Assembly (NCBI GenBank): GCA_017828975.1
Contig: JAGAJN010000034.1
Coordinates: forward strand, 1-64,000
Origin: Oscillospiraceae bacterium
GTDB lineage: Bacteria; Bacillota; Clostridia; Oscillospirales; Ruminococcaceae
DNA: 64,000 nt
Reading direction: 5' to 3'
A model generated the notes under the pieces. The model had not been told where the DNA came from. It searched no databases and saw only the letters and a list, made by a program, of their open reading frames with translations. Of this stretch, positions 41,577 to 51,094 are shown piece by piece; position 1 is the first letter of the stretch, and each line of letters begins with the position of its first letter. The translations under genes and the position numbers were made by a program.

Positions 41577-42749
41577 TCAGAATTCTGTTATACTTCTTGT
41601 GATAACTTCCATGCACATTCTGCCGTTGTGATACGGGCACTTCCAGGGATTTACCATATCAACGGTCTGCATAGGTGTGCCGTCCTCTGCGACTTCACCC
41701 CACCATTCGCCGCAGCGTGTGTCGATCTGCTTGTTCTTTACCCAGGTCCAGATAGTCTTTGCGGAATCGAGGAATTCCTTTCTTCCGCCGCTGTTTTTGT
41801 AGGCGTTAAGGAATCCTACAATGCCCTCAGCCTGTACCCACCAGACACGCTTTGTGTCGATCTTTTCGTTCTCCCGCTCGTTGTTGAGAGCGCCGTTTTT
41901 CAGTGCAAGACTGCGGATATTTTCGGAAATTTTCAGGTTTATCTCTTTCCATTCCGCCGCCAGCTCGGAATCTCCCAGAACTTCGCAGGCACGGTCGATA
42001 AGCCATGTAGCTTCAATGTCGTGACCGTAGGAATGAATATCTCCGATGACCTTAAGATTCACATCAAAGAACACCTTAAGGCAGTTGTTCTCGCTGTCGA
42101 ATATCTTATCCTTTGCAAGTCTGAGAAGGAAATCCAGCCTGTCCGCAACACGGGTATCGCCGCTTGCTTTAAGGAGAACTGTATAGCCCTCGATGAGGTG
42201 GAGAACGGTGTTCATGGTCTTGTCAGCCATCAGACCGTTTTCGGAGAGAGCGTCGTTTTCGATAAGCTGCCAGTTTCTGTCAAATGCTTCCATATAGGCA
42301 ATATCGTCGGTGCATTTGCTTTCGACTGTGTCAAACAGCTCAAAAGCCAGCTTTAAAGCGTCCTTGTCCTTTGAAGCAAGATAATATTCGGAGAGCGCAT
42401 AGATAGCAAACGCCTGATTATATGTGTGCTTCATTGAGTCGGAAACCTCGCCGTTGTACTTCATCATCCAGTAAACGCCGCCGTTTTCACGGTCAACGCA
42501 GTAGCTTTTCAGAAATTCGTAAGCGTGTTTGGCGTTGTCAAGATTATCCTCGCCGCCGACGGTCAGATATGCGCTTGAATAAAACCAAAGTATTCTTGAA
42601 TTAAGGATAACGCCCTTGTCAGCCTTTTTGTCAACTTCAAGGTCATTGTTCATAAATCCATAAAATCCGCCGAATTCATCGTCCCTGAGCTTGTTCCAGA
42701 AGGGGATAATGTGTTCGGTAAGCTCATTTTTACATTCCTCGGTAAACAT
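41577..42749 (-). CDS. Cellobiose 2-epimerase
   Basis: A 390-residue (alpha/alpha)6-barrel enzyme that I recognise as close to the characterised Ruminococcus albus cellobiose 2-epimerase. Shared stretches include HIIPFWNKLRDDEFGGFYG, KHTYNQAFAIYALS, GDIHSYGHDIEATWL and WKCPYHNGRMCMEVITR. The catalytic His in HSYGHDIEATW and a second conserved His in CPYHNGRM are present. It converts cellobiose to glucosyl-mannose, feeding mannosylglucose phosphorolysis. AGAGGTG lies six bases before ATG 42749. It sits within the secA operon, which is odd for a sugar gene; no phosphorylase is near. Confidence 0.92.
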   Translation of the reverse strand: MFTEECKNELTEHIIPFWNKLRDDEFGGFYGFMNNDLEVDKKADKGVILNSRILWFYSSAYLTVGGEDNLDNAKHAYEFLKSYCVDRENGGVYWMMKYNGEVSDSMKHTYNQAFAIYALSEYYLASKDKDALKLAFELFDTVESKCTDDIAYMEAFDRNWQLIENDALSENGLMADKTMNTVLHLIEGYTVLLKASGDTRVADRLDFLLRLAKDKIFDSENNCLKVFFDVNLKVIGDIHSYGHDIEATWLIDRACEVLGDSELAAEWKEINLKISENIRSLALKNGALNNERENEKIDTKRVWWVQAEGIVGFLNAYKNSGGRKEFLDSAKTIWTWVKNKQIDTRCGEWWGEVAEDGTPMQTVDMVNPWKCPYHNGRMCMEVITRSITEF

Positions 42750-42771
42750 ATAAAACACCTCTGACAGATAG

Positions 42772-44055
42772 TTATCTCTTGAATTTGTTCATAACAAGTC
42801 CCGTAATAAGCTTGGGATAGAAATATGTGGACTTCTGAGGCATCTTTTCGGAAGCAGCAGCCACGTCCCTTATCTCCCTTACCTTTGTGGGATTAAGAAT
42901 AAATGCGCAGTTTGCCTTGCCGTCATCGACAGCTTCCAGAGCCTCCGCAAAGCTTCTTGTATATGTAAGGTTCTTCTGATTTGCCATATTTTCCTTGTCG
43001 ATACCCATAATTCTTTCAAGGATAAGGGTGTGCAGCACGGAAACGTCCAGACCGCAGTAAGCATCGGACATTTCGGGCATAAGCTCCTTTACAGCCTTCT
43101 CGTCACGCAGCTTCATTACGGTGAAATTGCCCGATTTTGTGTACATAGCAAACGCCTTGCTGCCCTCGTCATAGTAGGCTGCAAGCATACCCTGCATTTC
43201 GGAGGAGGATTTTACTACCTTGATATCGAAATAATCGCTTGCGCCGCAGGAAACCTTCTGCTCGTCAAATTCGGGCATATCACGCACGATACGGTGAGTG
43301 GGGAATACCACAAGACCGTCATTCTCCATATTTACAAGCATACAGGGGATAAATGCGCTGAGGTCGCCGGGGACTGCATCGCCGTTTGCGCAAAGATGTC
43401 TGTGATAATTCAGAGCGGTTTCGTAACGGTGGTGACCGTCTGCGATATACAGCTTTTTATCTGCAAATTTCGCTGTGATTTCGGAAAGGATCTTCTCGTC
43501 GGACACGCACCACATTTTGTGAACGGTGCCGTCATTGTCCGTAACCTCCATATCGGGCTTGCCCTGTGAACAGCTGTCGATAAGGCTGTAAACGGAACCG
43601 TCCTCGTCCATGTAGAGGGAGTATATCTGGCTGAAATTAGCGTTGGTTTCGCTCATCAGGTTAAATCTGTCAGCCTTTGCCTTGGAGAGAGTTTCCTCGT
43701 GGGGGAGAACGACTCCGTCGGCAAAATCACGCAGCTCTATGAGGGAAACAAAACCCTTTACGGACTTTACCTTGCCCGAAGCGGTAAACACCATTTCGTA
43801 AACGTAGATGCTGTCCTTCTCGTCATAGGTGAGAATTCCTTCGTTCAGCCATTTTTCAAGGGTAACGCCTGCTTCTCTGTACTTATTTTCGCCGGAAGGA
43901 AGCTCCAGTCTGATGATATTATGCTCATTGCTTTCGATAAATTTTTCACGCTGTTCCTCGGAAATAATGTCGTAGGGGGGGCAGACCAGAGTGTTCAGGT
44001 CGCCGCCCTTTTCGGTGTTGTATCTTAAGCCCTTAAAGCCCTTAACGATTGCCAT
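42772..44055 (-). CDS. DUF1015 family protein
   Basis: A 427-residue cytoplasmic protein of the DUF1015 family. It has LVCPPYDIISEEQREKF near the N-terminus, a central LYIADGHHRYETALNY, and a C-terminal KNLTYTRSFAEALEAVDDGK. The family is related to ParB/Srx-fold proteins such as archaeal serine kinase SerK; whether this one is a kinase is unproved. It lies 16 bp downstream of secA and 22 bp upstream of the epimerase. The conserved DGHHR is the likely catalytic or nucleotide site by analogy. Confidence 0.85.
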   Translation of the reverse strand: MAIVKGFKGLRYNTEKGGDLNTLVCPPYDIISEEQREKFIESNEHNIIRLELPSGENKYREAGVTLEKWLNEGILTYDEKDSIYVYEMVFTASGKVKSVKGFVSLIELRDFADGVVLPHEETLSKAKADRFNLMSETNANFSQIYSLYMDEDGSVYSLIDSCSQGKPDMEVTDNDGTVHKMWCVSDEKILSEITAKFADKKLYIADGHHRYETALNYHRHLCANGDAVPGDLSAFIPCMLVNMENDGLVVFPTHRIVRDMPEFDEQKVSCGASDYFDIKVVKSSSEMQGMLAAYYDEGSKAFAMYTKSGNFTVMKLRDEKAVKELMPEMSDAYCGLDVSVLHTLILERIMGIDKENMANQKNLTYTRSFAEALEAVDDGKANCAFILNPTKVREIRDVAAASEKMPQKSTYFYPKLITGLVMNKFKR

Positions 44056-44071
44056 AAAAATTATCCTTTCA

Positions 44072-46810
44072 TTATTTCAGTCCGCTTCCGCAGCAGTTCT
44101 TGTACTTCTTTCCGCTTCCGCAGGGACAGGGATCGTTTCTGCCGACCTTCTTGACACGTCTTTCATTGGAGAAGCTTCCGTCGGAGGCTGTTTCCTGAGG
44201 CTTAGCCACCTGCTCTCTCTTGGGAGCCTCGTCCTTCTTTACCTGGATTGTAAAGAGCATTCTTACGGTGTCCTCTCTGATAGCGTCGATCATAGCGTCG
44301 AACATCTCAAAGCCCTCGTAACGGTACTCGACAACAGGGTTCTTCTGACCGTAGGCTCTCAGACCGATACCGCGCTTCAGCTCCTCCATATCGTCGATGT
44401 GGTTCATCCACTTGGTATCAACTATCTTCAGCAGAACGACTCTTTCAAGCTCTCTGAGGACTTCGCTGCCGATAGACTGCTCCTTCTTCTCGTAGAAATC
44501 CAGGGCTCTGTCTGTCAGCATATTGATAATATCCTGCTTTTTCAGCTCGCTCAGCTCTGCGGTGGTGTACTGGAAATCGTTGGGCATGGTGAACAGTCCC
44601 ATAAAATGGTCACGCAGACCTGCCAGATTCCAGTCGTCCTGAACGCTGTCGTCAAGAATATAAGCGTTGACATTCTCGATAATAAGGTCCTTTATCATCT
44701 TCACGATGTACTCGTGGATATCCTCGCCGTCAAGCACCTTGGCTCTCTGACCGTAGATGATCTCACGCTGCTTGGACATAACATCGTCGTAGTTGAGGAC
44801 GTTCTTTCTGATGCTGAAGTTTCTGCCCTCGACCTTTTTCTGTGAGGACTCGATGACCTTGGTAAGCATTTTGCTTTCGATGGGCATATTCTCGTCAACG
44901 TTGAGAGTGTCCATCATAGTGGTGATCCTGTCGCCGCCGAAAAGACGCATCAGGTCGTCCTCAAGGGAGAGGAAGAAGCGGCTTTCGCCCTCGTCGCCCT
45001 GACGTCCCGCACGGCCTCGCAGCTGATTGTCGATACGTCTGGACTCGTGTCTTTCCGTGCCAAGGATAAACAGACCGCCTGCTGCTCTTACCTCGTCAGC
45101 CTTTTCCTTTATTTCCTCGCTGTGCTTCTTGTACAGCTCTCTGTAATGCTCTCTTGCGGCGATGATCTGCGGGTCTTCGGTTTCGGCATAGCTTATTGCC
45201 TCGTTGATGAGGTCCTCGTCCATGCCCTCCTTTCGCATATCCGCCTTTGCCATAAACTCAGCGTTACCGCCCAGAAGAATGTCGGTACCGCGTCCTGCCA
45301 TGTTGGTAGCAATGGTAACAGCGCCGAACTTACCTGCCTGAGCAACTATCTCAGCTTCCTTTGCATGCTGCTTAGCGTTCAGTACCTCGTGCTTGATGCC
45401 CCTCTTTTTCAGCATAGAGGACAGCAGCTCGGATTTTTCGATGGAGATAGTACCTACCAGCACGGGCTGACCCTTTTCGTGACATTCGATAATCTGCTCG
45501 ATAGCGGCGTTGAACTTGCCCTTTTCGGTCTTGTAAACAACGTCGGGGTGGTCAATTCTCTGAACGGGACGGTTTGTGGGTACCTCCACAACGTCCAGCT
45601 TGTAAATCTCTCTGAACTCGTCCTCCTCGGTCATAGCGGTACCTGTCATACCGGAAAGCTTTGTGTAAAGACGGAAGAAGTTCTGGAATGTTACGGTAGC
45701 CAGCGTCTTGGACTCGTTTGCTATCTTAACGCCTTCCTTTGCTTCGATAGCCTGATGCAGACCGTCATTGAAGCGTCGTCCTATCATAAGACGTCCCGTA
45801 AACTCGTCAACGATAATAACTTCGCCCTCGTCGTTAACAACGTAGTCGATGTCTGCCTTCATAACGCCGTTTGCTTTCAGCGCCTGATTTATGTGGTGGA
45901 GCAGGGTCATATTTTCTGCGTCCATCAGGTTGATGACGTTAAAGTGCTTTTCAGCCTTTCTTACGCCGTTTCGTGTGATGGTAGCGGTCTTTGCCTTTTC
46001 GTCAACGATGTAGTCGCAGTCCTCGGCAAGCTCCTCCTGATCCTCCTTGTCGTCCATTTCGACAACATAGTGGGGCTTCAGGGTCTTAACGAATTTGTCA
46101 ACGGTAGTGTAAAGCTCGGTGGACTTATCGCCCTGACCGGAAATGATAAGGGGAGTTCTTGCTTCATCTATGAGGATAGAGTCCACCTCGTCCACGATAG
46201 CAAAGTTATGTCCTCTCTGGACCATATCCTTCTTATAGATGACCATGTTATCACGGAGATAGTCAAAGCCGAACTCGTTGTTTGTACCATAGGTAATGTC
46301 CGCAGCATAAGCGGCACGTCTTTCGTCGTTGGTCAGACCGTGGAGGATACAGCCGATGCTCTGTCCCAGATAGCGGAAAACCTTGCCCATTTCCTCCGAC
46401 TGAGATTTAGCAAGATAGTCATTTACGGTAACAACGTGAACGCCCTTGCCGTCCAGCGAATTAAGGTAAGCGGCACAGCAGGCAACGAGAGTTTTACCTT
46501 CACCTGTTCTCATTTCGGCGATACGTCCCTGATGAAGAACGATAGCACCGATTATCTGAACGGGGAAGGGCTTCTTTCCGAGAACTCTCCATGCAGCCTC
46601 TCTTACCGTAGCAAGAGCTTCGGGGAGAATGTCGTCAAGAGTTTCGCCGTTTGCAAGTCTTTCCTTCAGCACCTTTGTCTGTCCCTTAAGAGTTTCCTCA
46701 GACATTGCCTGATATTCCTCGTCAAGGGCAAGAACCTTGTTTTTTATAGGCTCTATCTTTGCGAGTTCTCTTTTGCTGTAAGAACCGAACAATCCATCAA
46801 AAAGTCCCAT
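44072..46810 (-). CDS. secA: Preprotein translocase ATPase SecA
   Basis: A 912-residue motor that drives protein export through SecYEG. Visible are Walker [10 protein letters not shown], the DEAD-like motif [16 protein letters not shown], the preprotein-binding insertion, [18 protein letters not shown], and the C-terminal zinc motif [15 protein letters not shown] that contacts SecB or ribosomes. The length is normal. It is the first gene of a leftward operon with DUF1015, cellobiose 2-epimerase, ComFB, MoxR, the D,D-carboxypeptidase and probably XRE. The promoter at 46875-46903 serves it. Confidence 0.98.
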   Translation of the reverse strand: MGLFDGLFGSYSKRELAKIEPIKNKVLALDEEYQAMSEETLKGQTKVLKERLANGETLDDILPEALATVREAAWRVLGKKPFPVQIIGAIVLHQGRIAEMRTGEGKTLVACCAAYLNSLDGKGVHVVTVNDYLAKSQSEEMGKVFRYLGQSIGCILHGLTNDERRAAYAADITYGTNNEFGFDYLRDNMVIYKKDMVQRGHNFAIVDEVDSILIDEARTPLIISGQGDKSTELYTTVDKFVKTLKPHYVVEMDDKEDQEELAEDCDYIVDEKAKTATITRNGVRKAEKHFNVINLMDAENMTLLHHINQALKANGVMKADIDYVVNDEGEVIIVDEFTGRLMIGRRFNDGLHQAIEAKEGVKIANESKTLATVTFQNFFRLYTKLSGMTGTAMTEEDEFREIYKLDVVEVPTNRPVQRIDHPDVVYKTEKGKFNAAIEQIIECHEKGQPVLVGTISIEKSELLSSMLKKRGIKHEVLNAKQHAKEAEIVAQAGKFGAVTIATNMAGRGTDILLGGNAEFMAKADMRKEGMDEDLINEAISYAETEDPQIIAAREHYRELYKKHSEEIKEKADEVRAAGGLFILGTERHESRRIDNQLRGRAGRQGDEGESRFFLSLEDDLMRLFGGDRITTMMDTLNVDENMPIESKMLTKVIESSQKKVEGRNFSIRKNVLNYDDVMSKQREIIYGQRAKVLDGEDIHEYIVKMIKDLIIENVNAYILDDSVQDDWNLAGLRDHFMGLFTMPNDFQYTTAELSELKKQDIINMLTDRALDFYEKKEQSIGSEVLRELERVVLLKIVDTKWMNHIDDMEELKRGIGLRAYGQKNPVVEYRYEGFEMFDAMIDAIREDTVRMLFTIQVKKDEAPKREQVAKPQETASDGSFSNERRVKKVGRNDPCPCGSGKKYKNCCGSGLK

Positions 46811-46874
46811 TTATCAAATCCACCTTTATTAGTTTTAAGCCGATAGTTCGGCTGTAATGTCTACATACTATCTT

Positions 46875-46903
46875 ATTATAACTCTTTTTCATTCAATTGT
46901 CAA
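46875..46903 (-). promoter_or_regulatory. Sigma-A promoter of the secA operon
   Basis: On the minus strand TTGACA (46898-46903), 17 bp, TATAAT (46875-46880): a perfect consensus pair, 65 bp before secA. Confidence 0.92.
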
Positions 46904-46996
46904 ATATTTTTTTCAAATAAAATCGCAATTTTGGGCATAAAATTCGTCAAAACGAAAGATAATAATACAAATCATTCAAAAAGGAGAATGCTTTAA

Positions 46997-47617
46997 ATGG
47001 AATTTTCATCAAGTATCACAAAGGAAAATCTTATGCGGGCGTTTGCGGGAGAAAGTCAGGCTAGAAACCGCTACACCTTTGCGGCAGATGCGGCCAAGCG
47101 TCAGAATTACGAGTTTCTCAGCCGTGTATTCAAGCTGACCGCCGACCAGGAGAAGGCTCACGCCGAAATATTCTATAATTTTCTCAGACAGTCAAACGGC
47201 GAAAATATTGCCATAGAGGGAGCGTATCCCGTGGACAATTACGACGATATTGTGAAGCTTCTCACCTCTGCCCGCCATAACGAGTATGAGGAGTTTGAAA
47301 CGGTCTATCCCGCATTTGCGAAGACCGCCAAGGACGAGGGCTTTTTGCAGATAGCGGCGGCATTTGAGAATATCGCCGCCATTGAAAAGGTCCACGGCGA
47401 CCGCTTCGGCACATTTGCTTCCCTTATCGAACGGGGACTGTTGTTCAAGGCGGAAAACACAAGCGAACAGACCGAGTGGATATGCCTGAACTGCGGTCAT
47501 ATCCACAAAGGTCCCATGGCACCTCAGAATTGCCCCGTCTGTCATTCCGACAAGGGATTTTTTGTGCCGTTCAAGTATTACGACTTCAAGGAAAACGGCT
47601 ATGCTTCAATAGGATAA
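46997..47617 (+). CDS. rbr: Rubrerythrin
   Basis: A 206-residue non-haem iron peroxidase. The four-helix bundle (1-160) carries the diiron ligands in ESQARNRY, EKAHAEIF and ENIAAIEKVHGDRF. The C-terminal rubredoxin-like domain has CLNCGHIHKG and CPVCHSDKGFF, a one-iron Cys4 site. It reduces hydrogen peroxide in anaerobes using NADH through a rubredoxin. The order (diiron then rubredoxin) is the classic type. AAGGAG precedes ATG 46997, and a terminator follows. It is divergent from secA and monocistronic. Confidence 0.96.
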   Translation: MEFSSSITKENLMRAFAGESQARNRYTFAADAAKRQNYEFLSRVFKLTADQEKAHAEIFYNFLRQSNGENIAIEGAYPVDNYDDIVKLLTSARHNEYEEFETVYPAFAKTAKDEGFLQIAAAFENIAAIEKVHGDRFGTFASLIERGLLFKAENTSEQTEWICLNCGHIHKGPMAPQNCPVCHSDKGFFVPFKYYDFKENGYASIG

Positions 47618-47622
47618 AAAAA

Positions 47623-47661
47623 GGGTATGCTGCACTAAGCTGTGTGGCATACCCGTATTTT
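47623..47661 (+). terminator. Terminator of rubrerythrin
   Basis: GGGTATGC (47623-47630) pairs with GCATACCC (47647-47654) with an inner GCAC/GTGT extension, followed by a T-rich tract. Confidence 0.9.
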
Positions 47662-47770
47662 TAGGAAATTTAGGAAAATTTTCTTAGCGAAAAAGAATTG
47701 TTCCATTTTGCTGTATCAGAAATGCCTAATTTGTACAATCTGACGAAAAATATTTATTTGCGAAAAATGC

Positions 47771-47799
47771 TTGACAAAAAATTATCCGTATGGTAAAAT
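47771..47799 (+). promoter_or_regulatory. Sigma-A promoter of the tRNA-Ser pair
   Basis: TTGACA (47771-47776), 17 bp, TAAAAT (47794-47799), about 60 bp before the first tRNA. Confidence 0.85.
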
Positions 47800-47859
47800 A
47801 AATAAGTCGTTAAAGCGTTGTGCAGGTAGTATAACCGCATTTTCCGTTAAACGAAATAC

Positions 47860-47947
47860 GGAGAGGTATCGAAGCGGTCATAACGAGGCGGTCTTGAAAA
47901 CCGTTTGCCCACAAGGCACAAGGGTTCGAATCCCTTCCTCTCCGCCA
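47860..47947 (+). tRNA. tRNA-Ser(UGA)
   Basis: A class II tRNA. The acceptor arms GGAGAGG (47860-47866) and CCTCTCC (47937-47943) pair perfectly. The anticodon loop CTTGAAA places TGA at 47895-47897. It has a long variable arm (GCCCACAAGGC) and a T arm with GGTTCGAATCCC, and CCA is encoded at 47945-47947. Confidence 0.97.
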
Positions 47948-47982
47948 ACTTTTCCTTAATATGTGTTTTGAGTTCACCATTC

Positions 47983-48072
47983 GCAGAAATACCCAAGTGG
48001 TGAAGGGGCTCCCCTGCTAAGGGAGTAGGTCGGGAAACCGGCGCGAGGGTTCAAATCCCTCTTTCTGCGCCA
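47983..48072 (+). tRNA. tRNA-Ser(GCU)
   Basis: The acceptor arms GCAGAAA (47983-47989) and TTTCTGC (48062-48068) pair. The anticodon loop CTGCTAA gives GCT at 48016-48018. It has a long variable arm, a T arm with GGTTCAAATCC, and encoded CCA at 48070-48072. It reads AGC/AGU and follows the first tRNA by 35 bp in one transcript. Confidence 0.97.
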
Positions 48073-48077
48073 AATCA

Positions 48078-48109
48078 AGCCGCTTCTTTACGGAGCGGCT
48101 TTTTCTTTT
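48078..48109 (+). terminator. Terminator after the tRNA-Ser pair
   Basis: AGCCGCT (48078-48084) pairs with AGCGGCT (48094-48100), followed by TTTTTCTTTT. Confidence 0.92.
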
Positions 48110-48197
48110 ACGATATGTTAGGACGGCTATATCCCCACATTTCGGGAGAGAAGCAGAAAATATTTTGCAGATACGGTTTTGAAAAGAGGTCTTTAAC

Positions 48198-48611
48198 GTG
48201 TGGCTGTTATATGCAGCATTGTCCGCATTATTTGCGGCGCTTACCACAATATTTGCAAAGTTAGGCGTTGACAAGGTGGATTCCACACTTGCCACCGCCA
48301 TACGAACTGTTGTCGTTCTTGCGGCGGCATGGGGAATGGTCTTTATAGCCGGAAAACAGCGGGGAATTGTCGACATTGACCGAAAAAGCTGGATATTCCT
48401 CGTTCTTTCTGGACTTGCCACGGGAATTTCTTGGCTCTGCTACTACAAAGCACTGCAAAACGCTCCCGCTTCAAAGGTCGCTCCCGTGGACAAATTCAGC
48501 CTTGTAATCACCATGATACTGTCCTTTATCGTGCTGAAGGAGCAGCTTTCCGCCAAGGACATAATAGGTGCTTTGCTGATAACTGCGGGCACTCTGGTCA
48601 TCATACTGTAA
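48198..48611 (+). CDS. Single-EamA-domain small transporter-like protein
   Basis: A 137-residue membrane protein with four or five helices equal to one EamA repeat of the drug/metabolite transporter superfamily. It has TTIFAKLGVDKVDSTLATAI, SWLCYYKALQNAPASKVAPV and a last helix ending ITAGTLVIIL. Full EamA proteins have two repeats; this half-size form would need to dimerise, as SMR proteins do. The substrate is unknown. It starts at GTG 48198 with AAAGAGGT upstream; no ATG is near. It stands alone between the tRNA terminator and the promoter at 48662. Confidence 0.88.
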   Translation: MWLLYAALSALFAALTTIFAKLGVDKVDSTLATAIRTVVVLAAAWGMVFIAGKQRGIVDIDRKSWIFLVLSGLATGISWLCYYKALQNAPASKVAPVDKFSLVITMILSFIVLKEQLSAKDIIGALLITAGTLVIIL

Positions 48612-48661
48612 GTCAAATTATAAGCAATTTCCGAAGATAACAAAAAAAATTGAAAAATGTG

Positions 48662-48690
48662 TTGCTTTTCTTCAATTTATATGGTATAAT
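48662..48690 (+). promoter_or_regulatory. Sigma-A promoter of the 329-aa unknown gene
   Basis: TTGCTT (48662-48667), 17 bp, TATAAT (48685-48690) with a TGG extended element, 86 bp before ATG 48776. Confidence 0.85.
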
Positions 48691-48775
48691 AATATTGTTT
48701 ATAGGTTTCTGCGGACGATTATGCGTTTTTTCGCAGTTAACCATATTTAATATGAAATTTTCTGGAGGAATTTAA

Positions 48776-49765
48776 ATGTCATATCCACTGATAGCACCCG
48801 ATTTCTATAAAGAATATACCGAAAGCTGGGACAGGGAAAAGAACGGCGATATTCCCTGCGAGATAATCTTCACCCCCGCAGCAGCCGAGTATGTTTTCAC
48901 CCTCAATAACGTTGATACCGTTATGAGATTGATGGCTCATAAGGAAAAGCTTAATTTCCAGATGTACAACCTTAAGCCCGACGCAGAGCGTGATGCCGCT
49001 TACGAAAAGCAGAACAAGGAAAAGCTTGCGCTGTTCCCGCTTCTCCAGTATTACTGGCCCCTCAAGACGCTGATGATGAACATTCTCCAGCGCCGTGAAG
49101 CTAACTTTGAAAAGAGAATGTTGGTGCTCAACTACGCTATCAAGGCAGTTCAGGAGATAATCGACAGAAATCAGGCTGAGGCTATCCCTGCGTTCGTTTC
49201 TCAGTTTATCGCAAGAGAGGATTACAGCGATGTTCTGGCATATTTTGCCGAGCTTCGTCCCGCACTTGATTACAGCATGAACGACGGTCTGTCCCTGCTG
49301 GATATTTTCAACACCAATCCTCAGTTCGGCGAGATAATGAACACCATCTACGGTAACCTCGGCATTGACAGGTCCAAGGAGGCCACCAAGGAGGATATTG
49401 AAAGACACGTCAAGAACTATTTCGAGCTGAAAAAGTCCTTCTATACGGGCTTCTTGAAGGGCAGAGAGCATTATATCGAGAATATTATGGTCAACTACCT
49501 CTGGGCGCTGTCCATGCCCTTTGCGGATCCTTCCATCTCCGTATGGGACAACTATGTGTTCTTCTGTGCGCTTTACAATGCGATCAAGGTAATGCTGACC
49601 TGCTATATGAAGGACAAGGACGATTCCGACTTTGCTTATGCAGTTGCTATGTTCTCCTATCAGTTCCACAATACTCCCAGAGATATTGTCAGGGAAGTTG
49701 TTAAGGTCATCAAAGATGCGGGCGAGGGCAACAACGGCGATATGGCTATGCTGGTTCTCGGCTGA
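48776..49765 (+). CDS. Protein of unknown function (329 aa)
   Basis: I do not recognise this family. It is a soluble, largely helical 329-residue protein without a signal peptide or membrane helix, rich in aromatic and acidic residues. Conserved-looking stretches are FTPAAAEYVFTLNNVDTVMR, LFPLLQYYWPLKTLMMNIL and NYLWALSMPFADPSISVWDN. It has a strong extended promoter, an excellent TGGAGG ribosome binding site seven bases before ATG, and its own terminator, so it is monocistronic and probably abundant. Codon use looks like that of its housekeeping neighbours. Confidence 0.85.
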   Translation: MSYPLIAPDFYKEYTESWDREKNGDIPCEIIFTPAAAEYVFTLNNVDTVMRLMAHKEKLNFQMYNLKPDAERDAAYEKQNKEKLALFPLLQYYWPLKTLMMNILQRREANFEKRMLVLNYAIKAVQEIIDRNQAEAIPAFVSQFIAREDYSDVLAYFAELRPALDYSMNDGLSLLDIFNTNPQFGEIMNTIYGNLGIDRSKEATKEDIERHVKNYFELKKSFYTGFLKGREHYIENIMVNYLWALSMPFADPSISVWDNYVFFCALYNAIKVMLTCYMKDKDDSDFAYAVAMFSYQFHNTPRDIVREVVKVIKDAGEGNNGDMAMLVLG

Positions 49766-49788
49766 TCTCCGCATTTCGTAAATAACAC

Positions 49789-49824
49789 AAAGTGCCGTTC
49801 CTGATGGGGGACGGCACTTTTTTA
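49789..49824. terminator. Bidirectional terminator
   Basis: AAGTGCCGT (49790-49798) pairs with ACGGCACTT (49811-49819), followed by TTTTTT on the plus strand and preceded by A residues. It serves the unknown gene and the convergent malic enzyme. Confidence 0.92.
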
Positions 49825-49825
49825 T

Positions 49826-50980
49826 TTATCGCTTGTATGCTTCTGTAACCGCTTTTGCGACTGCCTTTGCAACGCCTTTGTCAAGGGGATCGGGGATAAT
49901 TCGGTCGGGGGACAACTCCTTTTCGGGGATATACGACGCAATTGCATAGGCAGCGGCGGACTTCATCTGCTCGGTGATCTCCTTCGCACGGACGTCCAGC
50001 GCACCTCGGAATATTCCCGGAAAGGCTAAGAGATTGTTTATCTGATTGGGACAATCGCTCCGTCCGGTGCCCACAATTGCAGCACCCGCAGCCTTGGCAG
50101 CATCGGGCATTATCTCGGGACGGGGATTTGCCAGCGCAAAAATTATGGGCTTTTCCGCCATGGAACGCACCATTTCTTCGGTAACGCAGTCGGGGGAGGA
50201 AACGCCGATAAACAGGTCGGCACCCGTCAGAACGTCCTCCAATGTTCCGCTTTTTCTGTGAAGATTTGTCACCTCGGCGATGTCGGCTTTTTGGCTGTTC
50301 AGACCGTTTCTGCCCTTGTAGATCGCACCTGTTCGGTCGCAGATGATAATATCCTTCAGTCCCGCAGACATCAGCAGACGGGCTATGGCAAGTCCCGCAG
50401 CACCTGCGCCGTTGATGACAGCCTTTGTTTCGCCTATGGTTCGATTCGTCAGCTTTAACGCATTTATCAGGGCGGCAAGAACGACTATTGCCGTGCCGTG
50501 CTGGTCGTCGTGGAAAACGGGAATATCGCAGCATTCCTTTAGCTTTTCCTCAATTTCAAAGCAGCGGGGAGCGGAAATGTCCTCCAGATTTATGCCGCCG
50601 AAGCTGCCTGAAATAAGCCTTACTGTGTTCACTATCTCGTTCACGTTCTGCGATTTAATGCAGATAGGGAAAGCGTCCACATCGGCAAAATGCTTGAACA
50701 GGGCGCATTTTCCCTCCATTACGGGCATGGCGGCTTCCGCACCGATGTCACCCAGACCGAGGACAGCAGTCCCGTCGGTGACAACGGCAACAAGGTTGGA
50801 ACGGGCGGTCAGCTCAAAGCTTTTCTCGGGATTTCTGTTTATTTCAAGGCATGGCTCGGCAACTCCGGGAGTGTAGGCAAGAGCGAGGTCGTCACGGGTT
50901 TCAAGGGGAATTTTGCATTCTATCCCGATTTTGCCCCGCCAATCATGGTGCTTTTTCAGAGATTCTTCGGAATAATTCAT
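49826..50980 (-). CDS. NAD(P)-dependent malic enzyme
   Basis: A 384-residue short-form malic enzyme. ALAYTPGVAEPC, TDGTAVLGLGDIG and FHDDQHGTAIVVLAALINAL form the malate and metal sites, and VINGAGAAGLAIARLL is the dinucleotide loop. IFALANPRPEIMPD closes the active site. It decarboxylates malate to pyruvate, giving NAD(P)H, in the cytoplasm. It lacks the phosphotransacetylase domain of the long form. It lies downstream of metY but behind a terminator, so it probably has its own promoter, which I could not place. Confidence 0.95.
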   Translation of the reverse strand: MNYSEESLKKHHDWRGKIGIECKIPLETRDDLALAYTPGVAEPCLEINRNPEKSFELTARSNLVAVVTDGTAVLGLGDIGAEAAMPVMEGKCALFKHFADVDAFPICIKSQNVNEIVNTVRLISGSFGGINLEDISAPRCFEIEEKLKECCDIPVFHDDQHGTAIVVLAALINALKLTNRTIGETKAVINGAGAAGLAIARLLMSAGLKDIIICDRTGAIYKGRNGLNSQKADIAEVTNLHRKSGTLEDVLTGADLFIGVSSPDCVTEEMVRSMAEKPIIFALANPRPEIMPDAAKAAGAAIVGTGRSDCPNQINNLLAFPGIFRGALDVRAKEITEQMKSAAAYAIASYIPEKELSPDRIIPDPLDKGVAKAVAKAVTEAYKR

Positions 50981-51043
50981 AGACGGTTTCCTTTCGTTTT
51001 TTCTTATTTTGTTCCGAAAACTCTGTAATATTCCGCAAAAAAT

Positions 51044-51075
51044 CCTCAGACAATTTTACGAAAAACTGTCTGAGG
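51044..51075 (-). terminator. Terminator of metY
   Basis: On the minus strand a 9-bp stem, CCTCAGACA with TGTCTGAGG, is followed by ATTTTTTG. It ends the metY transcript 20 bp after the stop. Confidence 0.92.
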
Positions 51076-51094
51076 ACAAATATTTTATAGTTTA

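Noticed and set aside
45047-46846. 599-codon plus-strand open frame opposite secA
   Set aside because: It is a codon-bias shadow of secA, which has all family motifs; the antisense product has no recognisable domain.
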